Source: SIG575 sp964474295
Lineage (GTDB): Bacteria; Bacillota; Clostridia; Oscillospirales; Acutalibacteraceae
Direction: 5' to 3'
Length of the DNA stretch: 34,736 nucleotides
Assembly: GCA_964474295.1 (NCBI GenBank)
Contig: CAYYRN010000018.1
Coordinates: forward strand, 1-34,736
Position 1 is the first letter of the stretch. Each line of letters opens with the position of its first letter. Below the pieces are notes generated by a model. That model saw only the letters and a list, made by a program, of their open reading frames with translations, made no database searches and had not been told where the DNA came from. Below are positions 1-7,838 of the stretch, piece by piece. A program made the translations under genes and the position numbers.

Positions 1-1323
1 GTTGACCCGTTTGACGCACTCAGTCAGCACGGCGCAGATGCAATACGTTGGTATTTTTACACAAACTCCGCTCCGTGGCTTCCCAACCGTTTCCACGCAA
101 AGGCTGTAACCGAGGGTCAGAGAAAGTTTATGGGTACACTTTGGAACACATATGCTTTTTATGTTCTTTATGCCGATATTGACAGCTTTGACCCGACAAA
201 GCATAAGCTTGACAGACAATCGCTTACGGTAATGGATAAGTGGCTCTTGTCACGTCTTAACAGTATGGTAAAAGAGGTTGACAGTTGCCTTGCAAATTAC
301 AAAATTCCCGAAGCCGCAAAGGCTTTGCAGAGCTTTGTTGACGAAATGAGCAATTGGTATGTCCGCCGCGGACGTGAACGTTATTGGGTTCAGGGTATGA
401 CGCAGGATAAAATAAACGCTTATATGACGCTGTATACGGCACTTGTGACTACCGCAAAAACCGCAGCACCTATGGTTCCGTTTATTTCCGAAGAAATTTA
501 TCAGAACCTTGTTCGTTCCGTTGATGCGGATGCGGAGGAAAGCATACACCTTTGCTCGTTCCCGGAGGTTGACGAAACACTTATAGACAAAGACCTTGAA
601 GAAAATATGGATGAGGTTCTTTCAATCGTTACTTTGGGAAGAGCCGCAAGAAACGGTTCTAACATCAAAAACCGTCAGCCTCTTGCCGCAATGTATGTTA
701 AGGGCGAAAGAGAGCTTAATGAGTTTTACAAAAAGATTATCGAAGATGAGCTTAACATAAAGGCTGTTAATTTCATTGAGGATGTTGACAGTATGCTTTC
801 TTATAACTTCAAGCCTCAGATGAAAACTCTCGGTCCCAAGTACGGAAAGCGACTTAACGATATCAGAACAAAATTGAGCGAAATCGACGGCAGTGCCGCT
901 AAGAAAGAGCTTGACACGACAGGCAGCGTAAAGCTTGATTTGGGCGATATGGAAATTCAACTCGGTGCGGAGGATTTGCTTATTGAAGCAACGCAAAAAA
1001 CAGGATTTTTCTCTCTTGCCGATAACGGAGTTACAGTTGCGATTGATACGGCTTTGACAGACGAGCTTATCGAAGAAGGCTTTGTGCGTGAAATGGTTTC
1101 AAAAATCCAGACAATGCGTAAGGATGCGAATTTTGATGTTCCCGACCACATCACGGTTTATGTTAACGGCAACTCAAAGCTCGAAGAAATTTTCGCAAAA
1201 AACAAGGCTGAAATTATGAATGACGTTCTTGCGGACGAATATGTAACGGGTTCGCTTGACGGATACACCGCAGAATGGGATATCAACGGCGAAAAGGTAT
1301 CCTTCGGTGTTAAAAAAATCTGA
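1..1323 (+). CDS. ileS: isoleucyl-tRNA synthetase, C-terminal part (5' end outside window)
   Basis: The frame is open from base 1, so the gene starts upstream of the window. IleRS charges tRNA-Ile in the cytoplasm. The visible 440 residues begin at the end of the catalytic domain (the GADAIRWYFY and APWLPNRFH segments typical of class Ia synthetases). They continue through the anticodon-binding helical domain, including NWYVRRGRERYW at about residues 118-129, and the C-terminal domain. No C-terminal zinc-finger cysteine pairs are seen, and the protein ends at ...VSFGVKKI, which fits the bacterial/eukaryotic-like type that uses a longer C-terminal extension. The KMSKS loop and HIGH motif lie off the left edge. 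An internal ATG at 130 is not the start, because conserved sequence continues before it. A rho-independent terminator follows directly. Confidence 0.95.
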   Translation, partial: VDPFDALSQHGADAIRWYFYTNSAPWLPNRFHAKAVTEGQRKFMGTLWNTYAFYVLYADIDSFDPTKHKLDRQSLTVMDKWLLSRLNSMVKEVDSCLANYKIPEAAKALQSFVDEMSNWYVRRGRERYWVQGMTQDKINAYMTLYTALVTTAKTAAPMVPFISEEIYQNLVRSVDADAEESIHLCSFPEVDETLIDKDLEENMDEVLSIVTLGRAARNGSNIKNRQPLAAMYVKGERELNEFYKKIIEDELNIKAVNFIEDVDSMLSYNFKPQMKTLGPKYGKRLNDIRTKLSEIDGSAAKKELDTTGSVKLDLGDMEIQLGAEDLLIEATQKTGFFSLADNGVTVAIDTALTDELIEEGFVREMVSKIQTMRKDANFDVPDHITVYVNGNSKLEEIFAKNKAEIMNDVLADEYVTGSLDGYTAEWDINGEKVSFGVKKI

Positions 1324-1338
1324 AAATTTTAAAAATAA

Positions 1339-1380
1339 AAATCCGAGATTACTCATTTTTTGAGTGTCTCGGATTTTTTT
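1339..1380 (+). terminator. rho-independent terminator of ileS
   Basis: The arms AAATCCGAGA (1339-1348) and TCTCGGATTT (1367-1376), with an inner ACTCA/TGAGT pairing, are followed by a T run. It begins 15 bp after the ileS stop codon and lies between ileS and the convergent nucleotidase gene. Confidence 0.9.
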
Positions 1381-1420
1381 GCATAATTTACAAGACTTTT
1401 CACAAAATAATTCTAAAGTG

Positions 1421-2002
1421 TTAGTTTTGTTCATCAAGCGTGAGTGAAAAGCTGTCAATGAAGGTATCAAGGAAAAAATCAACTTCTTCCATATTCATTT
1501 CTCTTATTGATTTTTCCGTTGATTTCAAGGCACTGTCAAATTCACGGTTGCCTGCTTTCTTTTCTTCAAGACACTTTGTAAGGGCGCTTATTTTGTCTGC
1601 GGCTTTAACGATTTTCCATAAATATTCATCATCTTTTTCTTTAAAGAAAAATGGTGAATATTCACCCTTGAGTTCATCGGGCAGCATTGATATAAGCTTT
1701 TTGCAGGCACTTTCTTCAACCCTTGAATAAACATCTTTTATATCACTGTCGAAATATTTGACGGGTGTTGGCAAATCACCTGTGATGATTTCGGGCATAT
1801 CGTGGTAAAGTGCAAGCACGGCGGCTCTTTCGGCGTTTAATTCGCCGCCGAAATATTTGTTTTTAATCAGTGCAAGCGAGTGGGCAAAGGCAGCCGTTTC
1901 CATTGAATGTTGGCAGATGCTTTCTTCCTGTATGTTTCTCATTAATGCCCAGCGGTTAATGTATTTCATCCTTGCCAGCATTGCAAAAAAATGACTTTTC
2001 AT
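1421..2002 (-). CDS. YfbR-like 5'-deoxynucleotidase (HD domain)
   Basis: The 193-residue protein closely resembles E. coli YfbR, which removes the 5'-phosphate from deoxyribonucleoside monophosphates in the cytoplasm. Family hallmarks are the N-terminal SHFFAMLARMKYINRW segment, the metal-binding HD-type residues (H in CQHS, then YHDMPE), the GDLPTPVKYF segment and the C-terminal SFSLTLDEQ. The length matches the family (about 195-200). I chose ATG at 2002, which gives MKSHFF as in YfbR; an in-frame TTG at 2008 is less likely. The start lies 2 bp after the stop of the upstream nucleosidase gene, so the two are probably co-transcribed. Together they suggest nucleotide/nucleoside salvage or pool cleaning. 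Confidence 0.9.
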   Translation of the reverse strand: MKSHFFAMLARMKYINRWALMRNIQEESICQHSMETAAFAHSLALIKNKYFGGELNAERAAVLALYHDMPEIITGDLPTPVKYFDSDIKDVYSRVEESACKKLISMLPDELKGEYSPFFFKEKDDEYLWKIVKAADKISALTKCLEEKKAGNREFDSALKSTEKSIREMNMEEVDFFLDTFIDSFSLTLDEQN

Positions 2003-2004
2003 TA

Positions 2005-2694
2005 TCAAACACTCTCCGAAATATTTTTCAGCATTTCGTCCGCTATTTCGCTTAAATGAATTTCCTTTTTATCGTTGAGTTCTTTGTAATTGTCAACTGC
2101 GTTTTCGTCACAGTCGTCACTGATTTTTCTGATTGCGATAAACGGAATATCCGCTTTGTGACAGACGGCGGCAATAGCGCCTGTTTCCATATCAAAAGAA
2201 CAAATGCCGAATTTGTCACGGAACTTCTTTTTTAAGTCGGAATCCGCCAAAAAGATGTCGCCTGTGCCGAGCTTGCCGAAATAGTCGATTCTGCATTTTT
2301 TTGCGGCATCGAGAAGCTGCGGGTCTGCACTGTAAACGTATTGCTGGTCGGGCTTGACACCAAGCTCGTAGCCGATTGCCGTCAAGTCAAAGTCACATTC
2401 CGTATACTCCGTGCCTGCAACAATGTAATTTCTGTGTACGTTTGCAACCGCACCGGAAAGACCGATATTCAGCATTATATCAACCTTTTCTTCGTTGATA
2501 AGATATGCGGCGGCAAGTGCTGCGTTTACTTTGCCTATACCGCATTTGCAGGCGGTTACTTCCGTTTTTTCGTTAAACTTAAATTTTAAGCAGTCATTTT
2601 TTTGTGCCGTAAATTCCGAAAAATTATATTTTTCGGCAAATTTTTTGAACGGCTCATATTCATAATTATCGGCAATTACAAAACCTATTTTCAT
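2005..2694 (-). CDS. 5'-methylthioadenosine/S-adenosylhomocysteine nucleosidase-type phosphorylase-superfamily protein
   Basis: The 229-residue protein belongs to the PNP/UDP superfamily. The opening MKIGFVIADNYEYEPF, the CGIGKVNAA loop (about residues 51-59), the LNIGLSGA segment, the nucleoside-binding FDMETGAIAAVCH (about 168-180) and IRKISDD with the catalytic Asp match MTA/SAH nucleosidases (MtnN/Pfs). MtnN hydrolyses the glycosidic bond of MTA, SAH and 5'-deoxyadenosine in the cytoplasm. Similarity over the middle is looser than for a textbook MtnN, so a futalosine hydrolase-like or other purine nucleosidase specificity is possible. A GGTGAAAA ribosome binding site precedes the ATG, and a near-perfect promoter lies 28 bp upstream. 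It is the first gene of a two-gene reverse operon. Confidence 0.8.
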   Translation of the reverse strand: MKIGFVIADNYEYEPFKKFAEKYNFSEFTAQKNDCLKFKFNEKTEVTACKCGIGKVNAALAAAYLINEEKVDIMLNIGLSGAVANVHRNYIVAGTEYTECDFDLTAIGYELGVKPDQQYVYSADPQLLDAAKKCRIDYFGKLGTGDIFLADSDLKKKFRDKFGICSFDMETGAIAAVCHKADIPFIAIRKISDDCDENAVDNYKELNDKKEIHLSEIADEMLKNISESV

Positions 2695-2721
2695 TTTTTC
2701 ACCTGTTTTCGTTTTTTATTG

Positions 2722-2750
2722 ATTATACACCACTGCTTAAGCAAAGTCAA
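2722..2750 (-). promoter_or_regulatory. sigma-A promoter of the nucleosidase-nucleotidase operon
   Basis: On the minus strand, TTGACT (2750-2745), a 17-bp spacer and TATAAT (2727-2722). The ATG at 2694 follows after a short leader. Confidence 0.8.
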
Positions 2751-2789
2751 ACTTGTCCCCAAAATGGAAAATCGGCATATAATAATTAG

Positions 2790-2940
2790 TGAAAAGTTTC
2801 AGAGAAAATTTGCTTTCTCGCGGCAATGCCGTATGCGGTGGCAGAAGCTCGATTCTGTCCTGTGGGGAGCCGTATATTTTTGCCGCTTGATATATTTGCC
2901 GACACAAAAACTGCGTGTCGGCAAAATTTTTACAAAAAAA
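2790..2940 (+). ncRNA. candidate structured small RNA (unassigned)
   Basis: The 318-bp stretch between the nucleosidase gene and tRNA-Met holds no convincing protein gene, but it shows ordered pairing on the plus strand. GCGGCAA (2820-2826) pairs with TTGCCGC (2880-2886) around an inner hairpin GGCAGAA/TTCTGTC (2840-2846/2853-2859), with a small GAGAAA/TTTCTC hairpin before it. A terminator-like stem with a T run follows at 2896-2931. A possible promoter precedes it (TTGTCC at 2753-2758, 19-bp spacer, TATAAT at 2778-2783). I could not match it to 6S, SRP or other named RNAs by eye. It remains a candidate. Confidence 0.35.
2896..2931 (+). terminator. terminator-like hairpin ending the candidate small RNA
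   Basis: TTGCCGACAC (2896-2905) pairs perfectly with GTGTCGGCAA (2915-2924), followed by AATTTTT. The stem is strong but the T run is displaced by two A residues. Confidence 0.5.
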
Positions 2941-2962
2941 ATAAAAAAGTTTTAAAAAAGTG

Positions 2963-2991
2963 TTGACAAAAAGACTGTTATTGATTATAAT
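2963..2991 (+). promoter_or_regulatory. consensus promoter of the tRNA-Met/tRNA-Glu unit
   Basis: TTGACA (2963-2968), a 17-bp spacer and TATAAT (2986-2991), 21 bp before the tRNA-Met gene. Both hexamers are perfect, as expected for a stable RNA operon. Confidence 0.85.
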
Positions 2992-3012
2992 ATACAAGTG
3001 CTTTGAGGTTAT

Positions 3013-3089
3013 GGCTGCATAGCTCAGTTGGCTAGAGCATACGGTTCATACCCGTAGTGTCGTTGGTTCAACTCCAACTGCAGCCACCA
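3013..3089 (+). tRNA. tRNA-Met (CAT), elongator type
   Basis: Cloverleaf with acceptor GGCTGCA/TGCAGCC, anticodon loop TTCATAC and an encoded CCA. The paired first base (G1-C72) argues for the elongator and against the initiator. The GAGC-TACGGTTCATACCCGTA core resembles Bacillus elongator tRNA-Met rather than the lysidine-modified tRNA-Ile2. Confidence 0.93.
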
Positions 3090-3096
3090 AACATCC

Positions 3097-3171
3097 GGCC
3101 CGGTGGTCAAGCGGTTAAGACACCGCCCTTTCACGGCGGTAACACGAGTTCGATTCTCGTCCGGGTCACCA
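3097..3171 (+). tRNA. tRNA-Glu (TTC)
   Basis: Acceptor GGCCCGG/CCGGGTC, anticodon stem CCGCC/GGCGG around CTTTCAC (anticodon TTC), T-loop TTCGATT and an encoded CCA. It lies 7 bp after tRNA-Met and is probably co-transcribed. Confidence 0.93.
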
Positions 3172-3204
3172 AACTCCAAGATTGAATATCTTGGAGTTTT
3201 TTTC
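3172..3204 (+). terminator. terminator of the tRNA unit
   Basis: AACTCCAAGA (3172-3181) pairs perfectly with TCTTGGAGTT (3189-3198), followed by a T run. It separates the tRNAs from obg. Confidence 0.88.
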
Positions 3205-3248
3205 ATAAGTATTGAATTTGATTATATTTCCAGAGGAGGCGGCTTTTT

Positions 3249-4520
3249 ATGTTTGTTGATGTTGCCAAAATTAAAATCAAAGCAGGTAACGGCGGTGACG
3301 GAGCCGTAATGTTTCACAGGGAAAAATATGTCGCTTCCGGCGGGCCTGACGGCGGTGACGGCGGTAAGGGCGGCGATATCGTTTTTCAGGTTGACACAAA
3401 TATGTCAACGCTTGCCGATTTCAGGTATAAAAGAAAATACAGTGCCGAGCATGGCGAAAGAGGTCAGGGCGGCAGAAAAAACGGAAAAAAAGGCAAAGAC
3501 CTTATAATTCGTGTTCCCAAGGGAACAATAATCCGTGAGGTTGAAAGCGGAGTTATAATGGCGGATATGGGTGCTGTGGATACGTTTATTGCCGCAAAGG
3601 GCGGCAGAGGCGGTTGGGGAAACAGCCATTTCGCAACCCCCACAAGGCAAACACCACGTTTTGCAAAGAACGGTGTTCCGGGCGAAAGCTGGGAAGTTAC
3701 GCTTGAGCTTAAATTGCTTGCCGATGTCGGACTTTTGGGATTCCCGAATGTGGGAAAATCAACTTTTATTTCCGTTGTAAGCGAGGCTAAGCCGATAATT
3801 GCAAACTACCATTTTACAACAATAACTCCCGTACTCGGCGTTGTTGATATGGGTGACGAAAACTCTTTTGTAATGGCTGACATTCCCGGACTTATTGAAG
3901 GTGCGGGTGACGGTATAGGTTTAGGGCACGAATTTTTAAGGCACGTTGAAAGATGCCGTATGCTGGTTCATATTCTCGATGCTGCGGGCAGTGAGGGCAG
4001 AGATCCGATTGAGGATTTTGAAACAATTAACAAAGAACTCAAAAAGTTTAACGAGGAACTCTCCTCAAGACCTCAGATAGTTGTGGCAAACAAGGTTGAT
4101 ATGGCAACGGAGGAACAGCTTGAACGGCTTGAAAAATACATCCGTTCAAAGGGTTATGAGTTTATGACGATGTGCGCCCCGATTGCCGAGGGTACGAGGG
4201 ACGTTATAAACGCCGTATGGAACAAGCTTCAAACACTGCCTCCGATAAAGCAATATGAGGCACAGGAAATTCCAACCGAGGTGCTTGTCGGCAAAGCGGA
4301 TAACAAATTTACAATTGATGTTCAGGATGATATTTATTTTGTCGAGGCGGAATGGCTTTTGAAAATACTTCAAAGAACAGACCTTGACGATTATGAATCA
4401 CTGCAATATTTCCAAAGGGTTTTGCGTTCGTCGGGTATTATCGACGCACTCATCGAAAAAGGTATTCATGAAGGCGATACAGTAAGCATTTATGACCTTG
4501 AATTTGATTTTGTACTTTAA
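3249..4520 (+). CDS. obg: Obg/CgtA family GTPase
   Basis: The 423-residue protein has the three-domain Obg plan. The N-terminal glycine-rich Obg fold (about 1-158) has repeated GG(D/K)GG segments. The GTPase domain has GFPNVGKST (about 164-172), DIPGLIEGA (about 211-219) and NKVD (about 280). The C-terminal OCT domain (about 345-423) is found in Gram-positive members. Obg is an essential ribosome-associated GTPase acting in 50S maturation and stress signalling. AGAGGAGGC lies just before the ATG and supports this start. mrnC begins 9 bp downstream, so obg, mrnC and probably the YitT gene are co-transcribed. Confidence 0.97.
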   Translation: MFVDVAKIKIKAGNGGDGAVMFHREKYVASGGPDGGDGGKGGDIVFQVDTNMSTLADFRYKRKYSAEHGERGQGGRKNGKKGKDLIIRVPKGTIIREVESGVIMADMGAVDTFIAAKGGRGGWGNSHFATPTRQTPRFAKNGVPGESWEVTLELKLLADVGLLGFPNVGKSTFISVVSEAKPIIANYHFTTITPVLGVVDMGDENSFVMADIPGLIEGAGDGIGLGHEFLRHVERCRMLVHILDAAGSEGRDPIEDFETINKELKKFNEELSSRPQIVVANKVDMATEEQLERLEKYIRSKGYEFMTMCAPIAEGTRDVINAVWNKLQTLPPIKQYEAQEIPTEVLVGKADNKFTIDVQDDIYFVEAEWLLKILQRTDLDDYESLQYFQRVLRSSGIIDALIEKGIHEGDTVSIYDLEFDFVL

Positions 4521-4529
4521 GGTGATTTT

Positions 4530-4919
4530 ATGAGATTTACCGAAAACGAATGTAATCCCAATGCTTTAAGTCCGCTTATGCTTGCTTTTATAGGCGACAC
4601 GGTTTATGACCTTTTTGTTCGTGAAACGCTTTTAACCGAATGTCCGAGACCTGTTAAAAAACTTCATTCTCTTGCGGTTGAAGAAGTGAGCGCTTCTGCA
4701 CAGGCAAGAAAAATCAAAGCGGTAATGCAAATGCTTACGGAAGAAGAAACGGATGTTTTCAAGCGTGGAAGAAACGCTCACACGGGACACGTTCCGAAAA
4801 GTGCGGACGCGATAACCTACCACTACGCAACGGGTTTGGAAACGCTGTTCGGATATCTTTATTTAAAAGGTGAAATCAAACGATTGCGTGAAATTTTTGC
4901 GGCTTTACATAATTCTTGA
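4530..4919 (+). CDS. mrnC: Mini-ribonuclease III
   Basis: The 129-residue protein consists of a lone RNase III catalytic domain without the double-stranded RNA-binding domain. The segment LAFIGDTVYDLFVRETLL (about 18-35) holds the catalytic acidic residues. RGRNAHTGHVPKSADAITYHYATGLETLFGYLY near the C-terminus is characteristic of MrnC. In Bacillus this enzyme matures the ends of 23S rRNA. Length is normal for the family. A GGTGAT site precedes the ATG, 9 bp after obg; the pairing of two ribosome-assembly genes fits a shared operon. Confidence 0.93.
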   Translation: MRFTENECNPNALSPLMLAFIGDTVYDLFVRETLLTECPRPVKKLHSLAVEEVSASAQARKIKAVMQMLTEEETDVFKRGRNAHTGHVPKSADAITYHYATGLETLFGYLYLKGEIKRLREIFAALHNS

Positions 4920-4926
4920 ATAGGTT

Positions 4927-5787
4927 GTGTACGCTGTGAAAAATAAAATTAAAGAAATATTTTTTGATATGATTTTTTGTGGCGGCGGCTGTATTATTTA
5001 CAGTGCCGCCATTCATATTTTTGCCGAAAAAAACGACATTGCACAAGGCGGAATCACAGGGATAGCTATGCTGATAAACTATGTTTTTCCCACCGTTCCC
5101 ATCGGCACGGTATCGCTGCTGCTGAATCTGCCGCTTTTTTTGATTGCTTGGAAAAAGATAGGCGGTAAATTTATCATAAAATCTTTTTTCGTAACGGTGT
5201 TTTTATCTTTTTCGATTGATGCTTTGTCATTTCTGCCGTCATACACAGGCGATAAGCTGCTGTCGACAATTTTTTGCGGCGGAATTTCGGGACTTTCTAT
5301 GGCACTGATTTTTATGAGAGGCTTAACCTCCGGTGGTACGGATATAGTAGCGAAGCTCATAAGGCTTAAAAAGCCGCAGCTTTCAATGGGAAAGCTCATA
5401 CTTGCGGCGGATTTTGCCGTGGTTATTTCGGCAGGGTTGGTATACGGAAACTTTGAAAGTGCAATGTATTCGCTGATACTCATTTTCGTGTCTTCGTTTG
5501 TTATCGATAAAATTCTTTTCGGACTTACCGATTCGAGAACACTGCTGATTGTTACGCAAAATTCACAGAAATTGGCATTTTTGCTTATGTGTGAAATCGG
5601 CAGGGGTGTCAGCGTGATGTCGGTCGAGGGAGGTTATACGGGCAAAAACAAAAAACTTCTCCTCTGTGCAATGCGCAGGGGAGAAGTAAACCGTGTTGTT
5701 AAATTGATTTCCGAAACCGATAAAAACGCTTTCACCATCGTTTTGCCCTCAAGTGAAATTATAGGCGAGGGGTTTCGGGACAGGTAA
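4927..5787 (+). CDS. YitT family membrane protein (DUF161/DUF2179)
   Basis: The 286-residue protein has about five or six hydrophobic segments in its first 200 residues (for example IFFDMIFCGGGCIIYSAAI and the run ending FVSSFVIDKILFG). A soluble C-terminal domain of about 80 residues follows (RTLLIVTQNSQKLAFLL through FTIVLPSSEIIGEGF), the arrangement of the YitT family, whose function is unknown. The AQGGITGIAMLINY and RGLTSGGTDIVAKLI segments are typical. The start is either GTG 4927 or GTG 4936; neither has a strong ribosome binding site, and coupling to mrnC (7 bp upstream) is likely. Its 3' end is 2 bp from the stop of the convergent redox operon and contains that operon's terminator. 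Confidence 0.88.
   Translation: MYAVKNKIKEIFFDMIFCGGGCIIYSAAIHIFAEKNDIAQGGITGIAMLINYVFPTVPIGTVSLLLNLPLFLIAWKKIGGKFIIKSFFVTVFLSFSIDALSFLPSYTGDKLLSTIFCGGISGLSMALIFMRGLTSGGTDIVAKLIRLKKPQLSMGKLILAADFAVVISAGLVYGNFESAMYSLILIFVSSFVIDKILFGLTDSRTLLIVTQNSQKLAFLLMCEIGRGVSVMSVEGGYTGKNKKLLLCAMRRGEVNRVVKLISETDKNAFTIVLPSSEIIGEGFRDR
5650..5686 (-). terminator. minus-strand terminator inside the yitT coding sequence
   Basis: On the minus strand, an 11-bp stem (5686-5676 pairing with 5666-5656, one G-U pair) is followed by six T, a G and five T. It lies about 100 bp past the stop of the reverse redox operon, within the C-terminal domain codons of the convergent YitT gene. Confidence 0.8.
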
Positions 5788-5789
5788 AA

Positions 5790-7820
5790 TTATTTTTCGA
5801 TAATTTTCAAAGCACCTGTCGGGCAGGCTTCGGCACATTTGCGGCAATCCTTGCAGTAGCTTATAACGTCATCGCCTTTAAATTCGGGTTTAATTGTCGT
5901 CGGGAAGCCTCTGCCGACAAGTCCGAGTATGCCTTTCTTTGCAACCTCGTCGCAAACTCTTACACAAAGTCCGCAAAGAATACATTTGCTTTGGTCACGT
6001 TCGATGGAAACAAGCTTTCTTTCTTTTTCGTAAACGTTTTTCACACCTGCAAAGCGTTCCGGCTTTATGTCATACCAATTGGCATATCTTATAAGCTTAC
6101 ATTCGTGATAATCGTGGCATCCACATTCAAGACAACGGGATGCTTCTTTCATTGCCTGCTCTTTTGTAAAGCCCAAATTCATTTCGTCAAATGTTTTAAC
6201 TCTTTCTTCGGGTTTCATACAAGGCATTACGGCACGGGGCATTTTTTCTCTGTCGGAGAGCATATCGGGTGTTACTGTCTTTTCCGAAACAAAAGGCTTT
6301 TTGTACGGAATTTCCATTCCCAAAAGATAGCCGTCAATAACTTTGGCTGCTTTTTCGGCTTCACCGATTGCGGCAATTGCGATTGAAGCACCTCTGTTTG
6401 TTGCGTCACCGACTGCAAAAACACCGTCAACGGAGGTTCTGAATGTTCTTTCGTCTGCACTTATTATGCCTTTTGCGTTAAGCTCAAGCTGTTCAAATCC
6501 CTCAACGTTGACCTTTTGACCGATTGCCATAATGACGGTATCGACATCAAGGTATTCAAACTTGCCCTCAACGGGTACGGGAGAACGTCTGCCGCCGGCA
6601 TCGGGTTCACCCAACTCCATAACCTGAAGCTTCAACTGCTTTACTTTACCGTCCTCACCGATAATTTCAGCGGGATTTGTGAGGAATTTGAAGGTTACAC
6701 CTTCTTCTTCCGCTTCGGTAATTTCTGTCTTTTCGGCAGGCATTTCGTTGCGTGTTCTTCTGTAAATTACATAAACCTCATCGGCACCCAAGCGTCTTGC
6801 GGTTCTGCAGGCATCCATAGCTGTGTTGCCGCCGCCGACGACAGCCACTTTTTTGCCGATTCCCGTTTCAAGTCCCTGAACGGCTTCACGCAGAAAATCA
6901 ATACCGCCCTTGACACCGGAAAGGTTTTCTCCGGCACATCTCATTCCCATACTGTTCCAAGCACCTATTGCAACAAGTACGGCATCGTATTCTTTCTTTA
7001 AATCTTCAAAAAGAATGTCTTTTCCTATTTTTATGTTGTTTTTCATTTCAACGCCCAAATCGGCAATCTGTTTCACTTCGGCTTGAACAACTTTTTTCGG
7101 CAAACGGTATTCTGGAATACCGTATCTGAGCATACCGCCCATATGAGGCATAGCGTCGAAAACGGTCACATTGTGACCTTTAAGTCTGAGGAAAAACGCA
7201 GCGGTCAAGCCTGCGGGGCCGCCGCCTATAACAGCCACCCTTTTGCCTGTGTTCGGTGCAACTTCGGGAACGTAAGTGTTTTCTTTCATATCCTCATCTG
7301 CGGCAAAAGCCTTGAGGTAAGCAATTGAAATCGAATCTTCAACCATTTGTCTTCTGCAAGCTGTCTCACAGGGATGCGGACAAACTCTGCCTATGGATGC
7401 GGGAAGCGGGAGCTTTTCTTTAATAAGTTTGACCGCTTCGTGGAATTTGCCTTGAGAAATAAGCTTAACATAGCCTTGACAGTCTGTTCCGGCAGGACAG
7501 TTCAGCGAGCAAGGGCCAACACAGTCGCCCGTGTGGTCGCTCATAAGAAGTTCAAGAGCTATTTTTCTGGATTTTACAACTCTTTCGGAATCGGTATGAA
7601 CAACCATTCCGTCGCTTGCCTTTGCGGAGCAGGCACGAAGAAGCTTCGGCATACCCTCAACCTCAACGGTACAAACACCGCACGCACCGTAAAGTGCAAC
7701 GCTTTCGTGGTAGCAAAGTGTCGGTATTTCTATTCCGTTGTTTTTTGCGGCTTCGAGTATTGTCACGCCCTGTTCGGCGGTTATTTCTTTACCGTCTATT
7801 GTTAATTTAATCGTATTCAT
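5790..7820 (-). CDS. NuoG-type [2Fe-2S] / GltD (NfnB)-like flavoprotein fusion with 2[4Fe-4S] domain
   Basis: The 676-residue protein has three parts. First, a plant-type [2Fe-2S] domain (residues 1 to about 85, Cys in CYHESVALYGACGVC and ACSAK) with a NuoG-like HTGDCVGPC segment. Second, a GltD/NfnB-like module: CRVCPHPCETAC-type cluster region, FAD loop VIGGGPAGLTAA (about 197), NAD(P) loop VVGGGNTAMDA (about 327), YRRTRNEMPA and VGDATNRGASIAIAAIGE. Third, a C-terminal ferredoxin domain (CILCGLCVRVC and CKDCRKCAEACP). It has no [FeFe]-hydrogenase H-cluster motifs and no molybdopterin domain. With the NuoF and NuoE partners upstream, it fits the NADP-reducing subunit of a Sporomusa-type Nfn (Stn) bifurcating complex in the cytoplasm. 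GGGGAGAAAG precedes the ATG, 18 bp after the NuoF stop. Function is inferred. Confidence 0.85.
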   Translation of the reverse strand: MNTIKLTIDGKEITAEQGVTILEAAKNNGIEIPTLCYHESVALYGACGVCTVEVEGMPKLLRACSAKASDGMVVHTDSERVVKSRKIALELLMSDHTGDCVGPCSLNCPAGTDCQGYVKLISQGKFHEAVKLIKEKLPLPASIGRVCPHPCETACRRQMVEDSISIAYLKAFAADEDMKENTYVPEVAPNTGKRVAVIGGGPAGLTAAFFLRLKGHNVTVFDAMPHMGGMLRYGIPEYRLPKKVVQAEVKQIADLGVEMKNNIKIGKDILFEDLKKEYDAVLVAIGAWNSMGMRCAGENLSGVKGGIDFLREAVQGLETGIGKKVAVVGGGNTAMDACRTARRLGADEVYVIYRRTRNEMPAEKTEITEAEEEGVTFKFLTNPAEIIGEDGKVKQLKLQVMELGEPDAGGRRSPVPVEGKFEYLDVDTVIMAIGQKVNVEGFEQLELNAKGIISADERTFRTSVDGVFAVGDATNRGASIAIAAIGEAEKAAKVIDGYLLGMEIPYKKPFVSEKTVTPDMLSDREKMPRAVMPCMKPEERVKTFDEMNLGFTKEQAMKEASRCLECGCHDYHECKLIRYANWYDIKPERFAGVKNVYEKERKLVSIERDQSKCILCGLCVRVCDEVAKKGILGLVGRGFPTTIKPEFKGDDVISYCKDCRKCAEACPTGALKIIEK

Positions 7821-7838
7821 TTTCTTTCTCCCCTCAAA

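Noticed and set aside
2737..2997. Small reverse or forward proteins in the spacer before tRNA-Met
   Set aside because: No ribosome binding sites, overlap with the promoters and the palindromic stretch, low-complexity translation.
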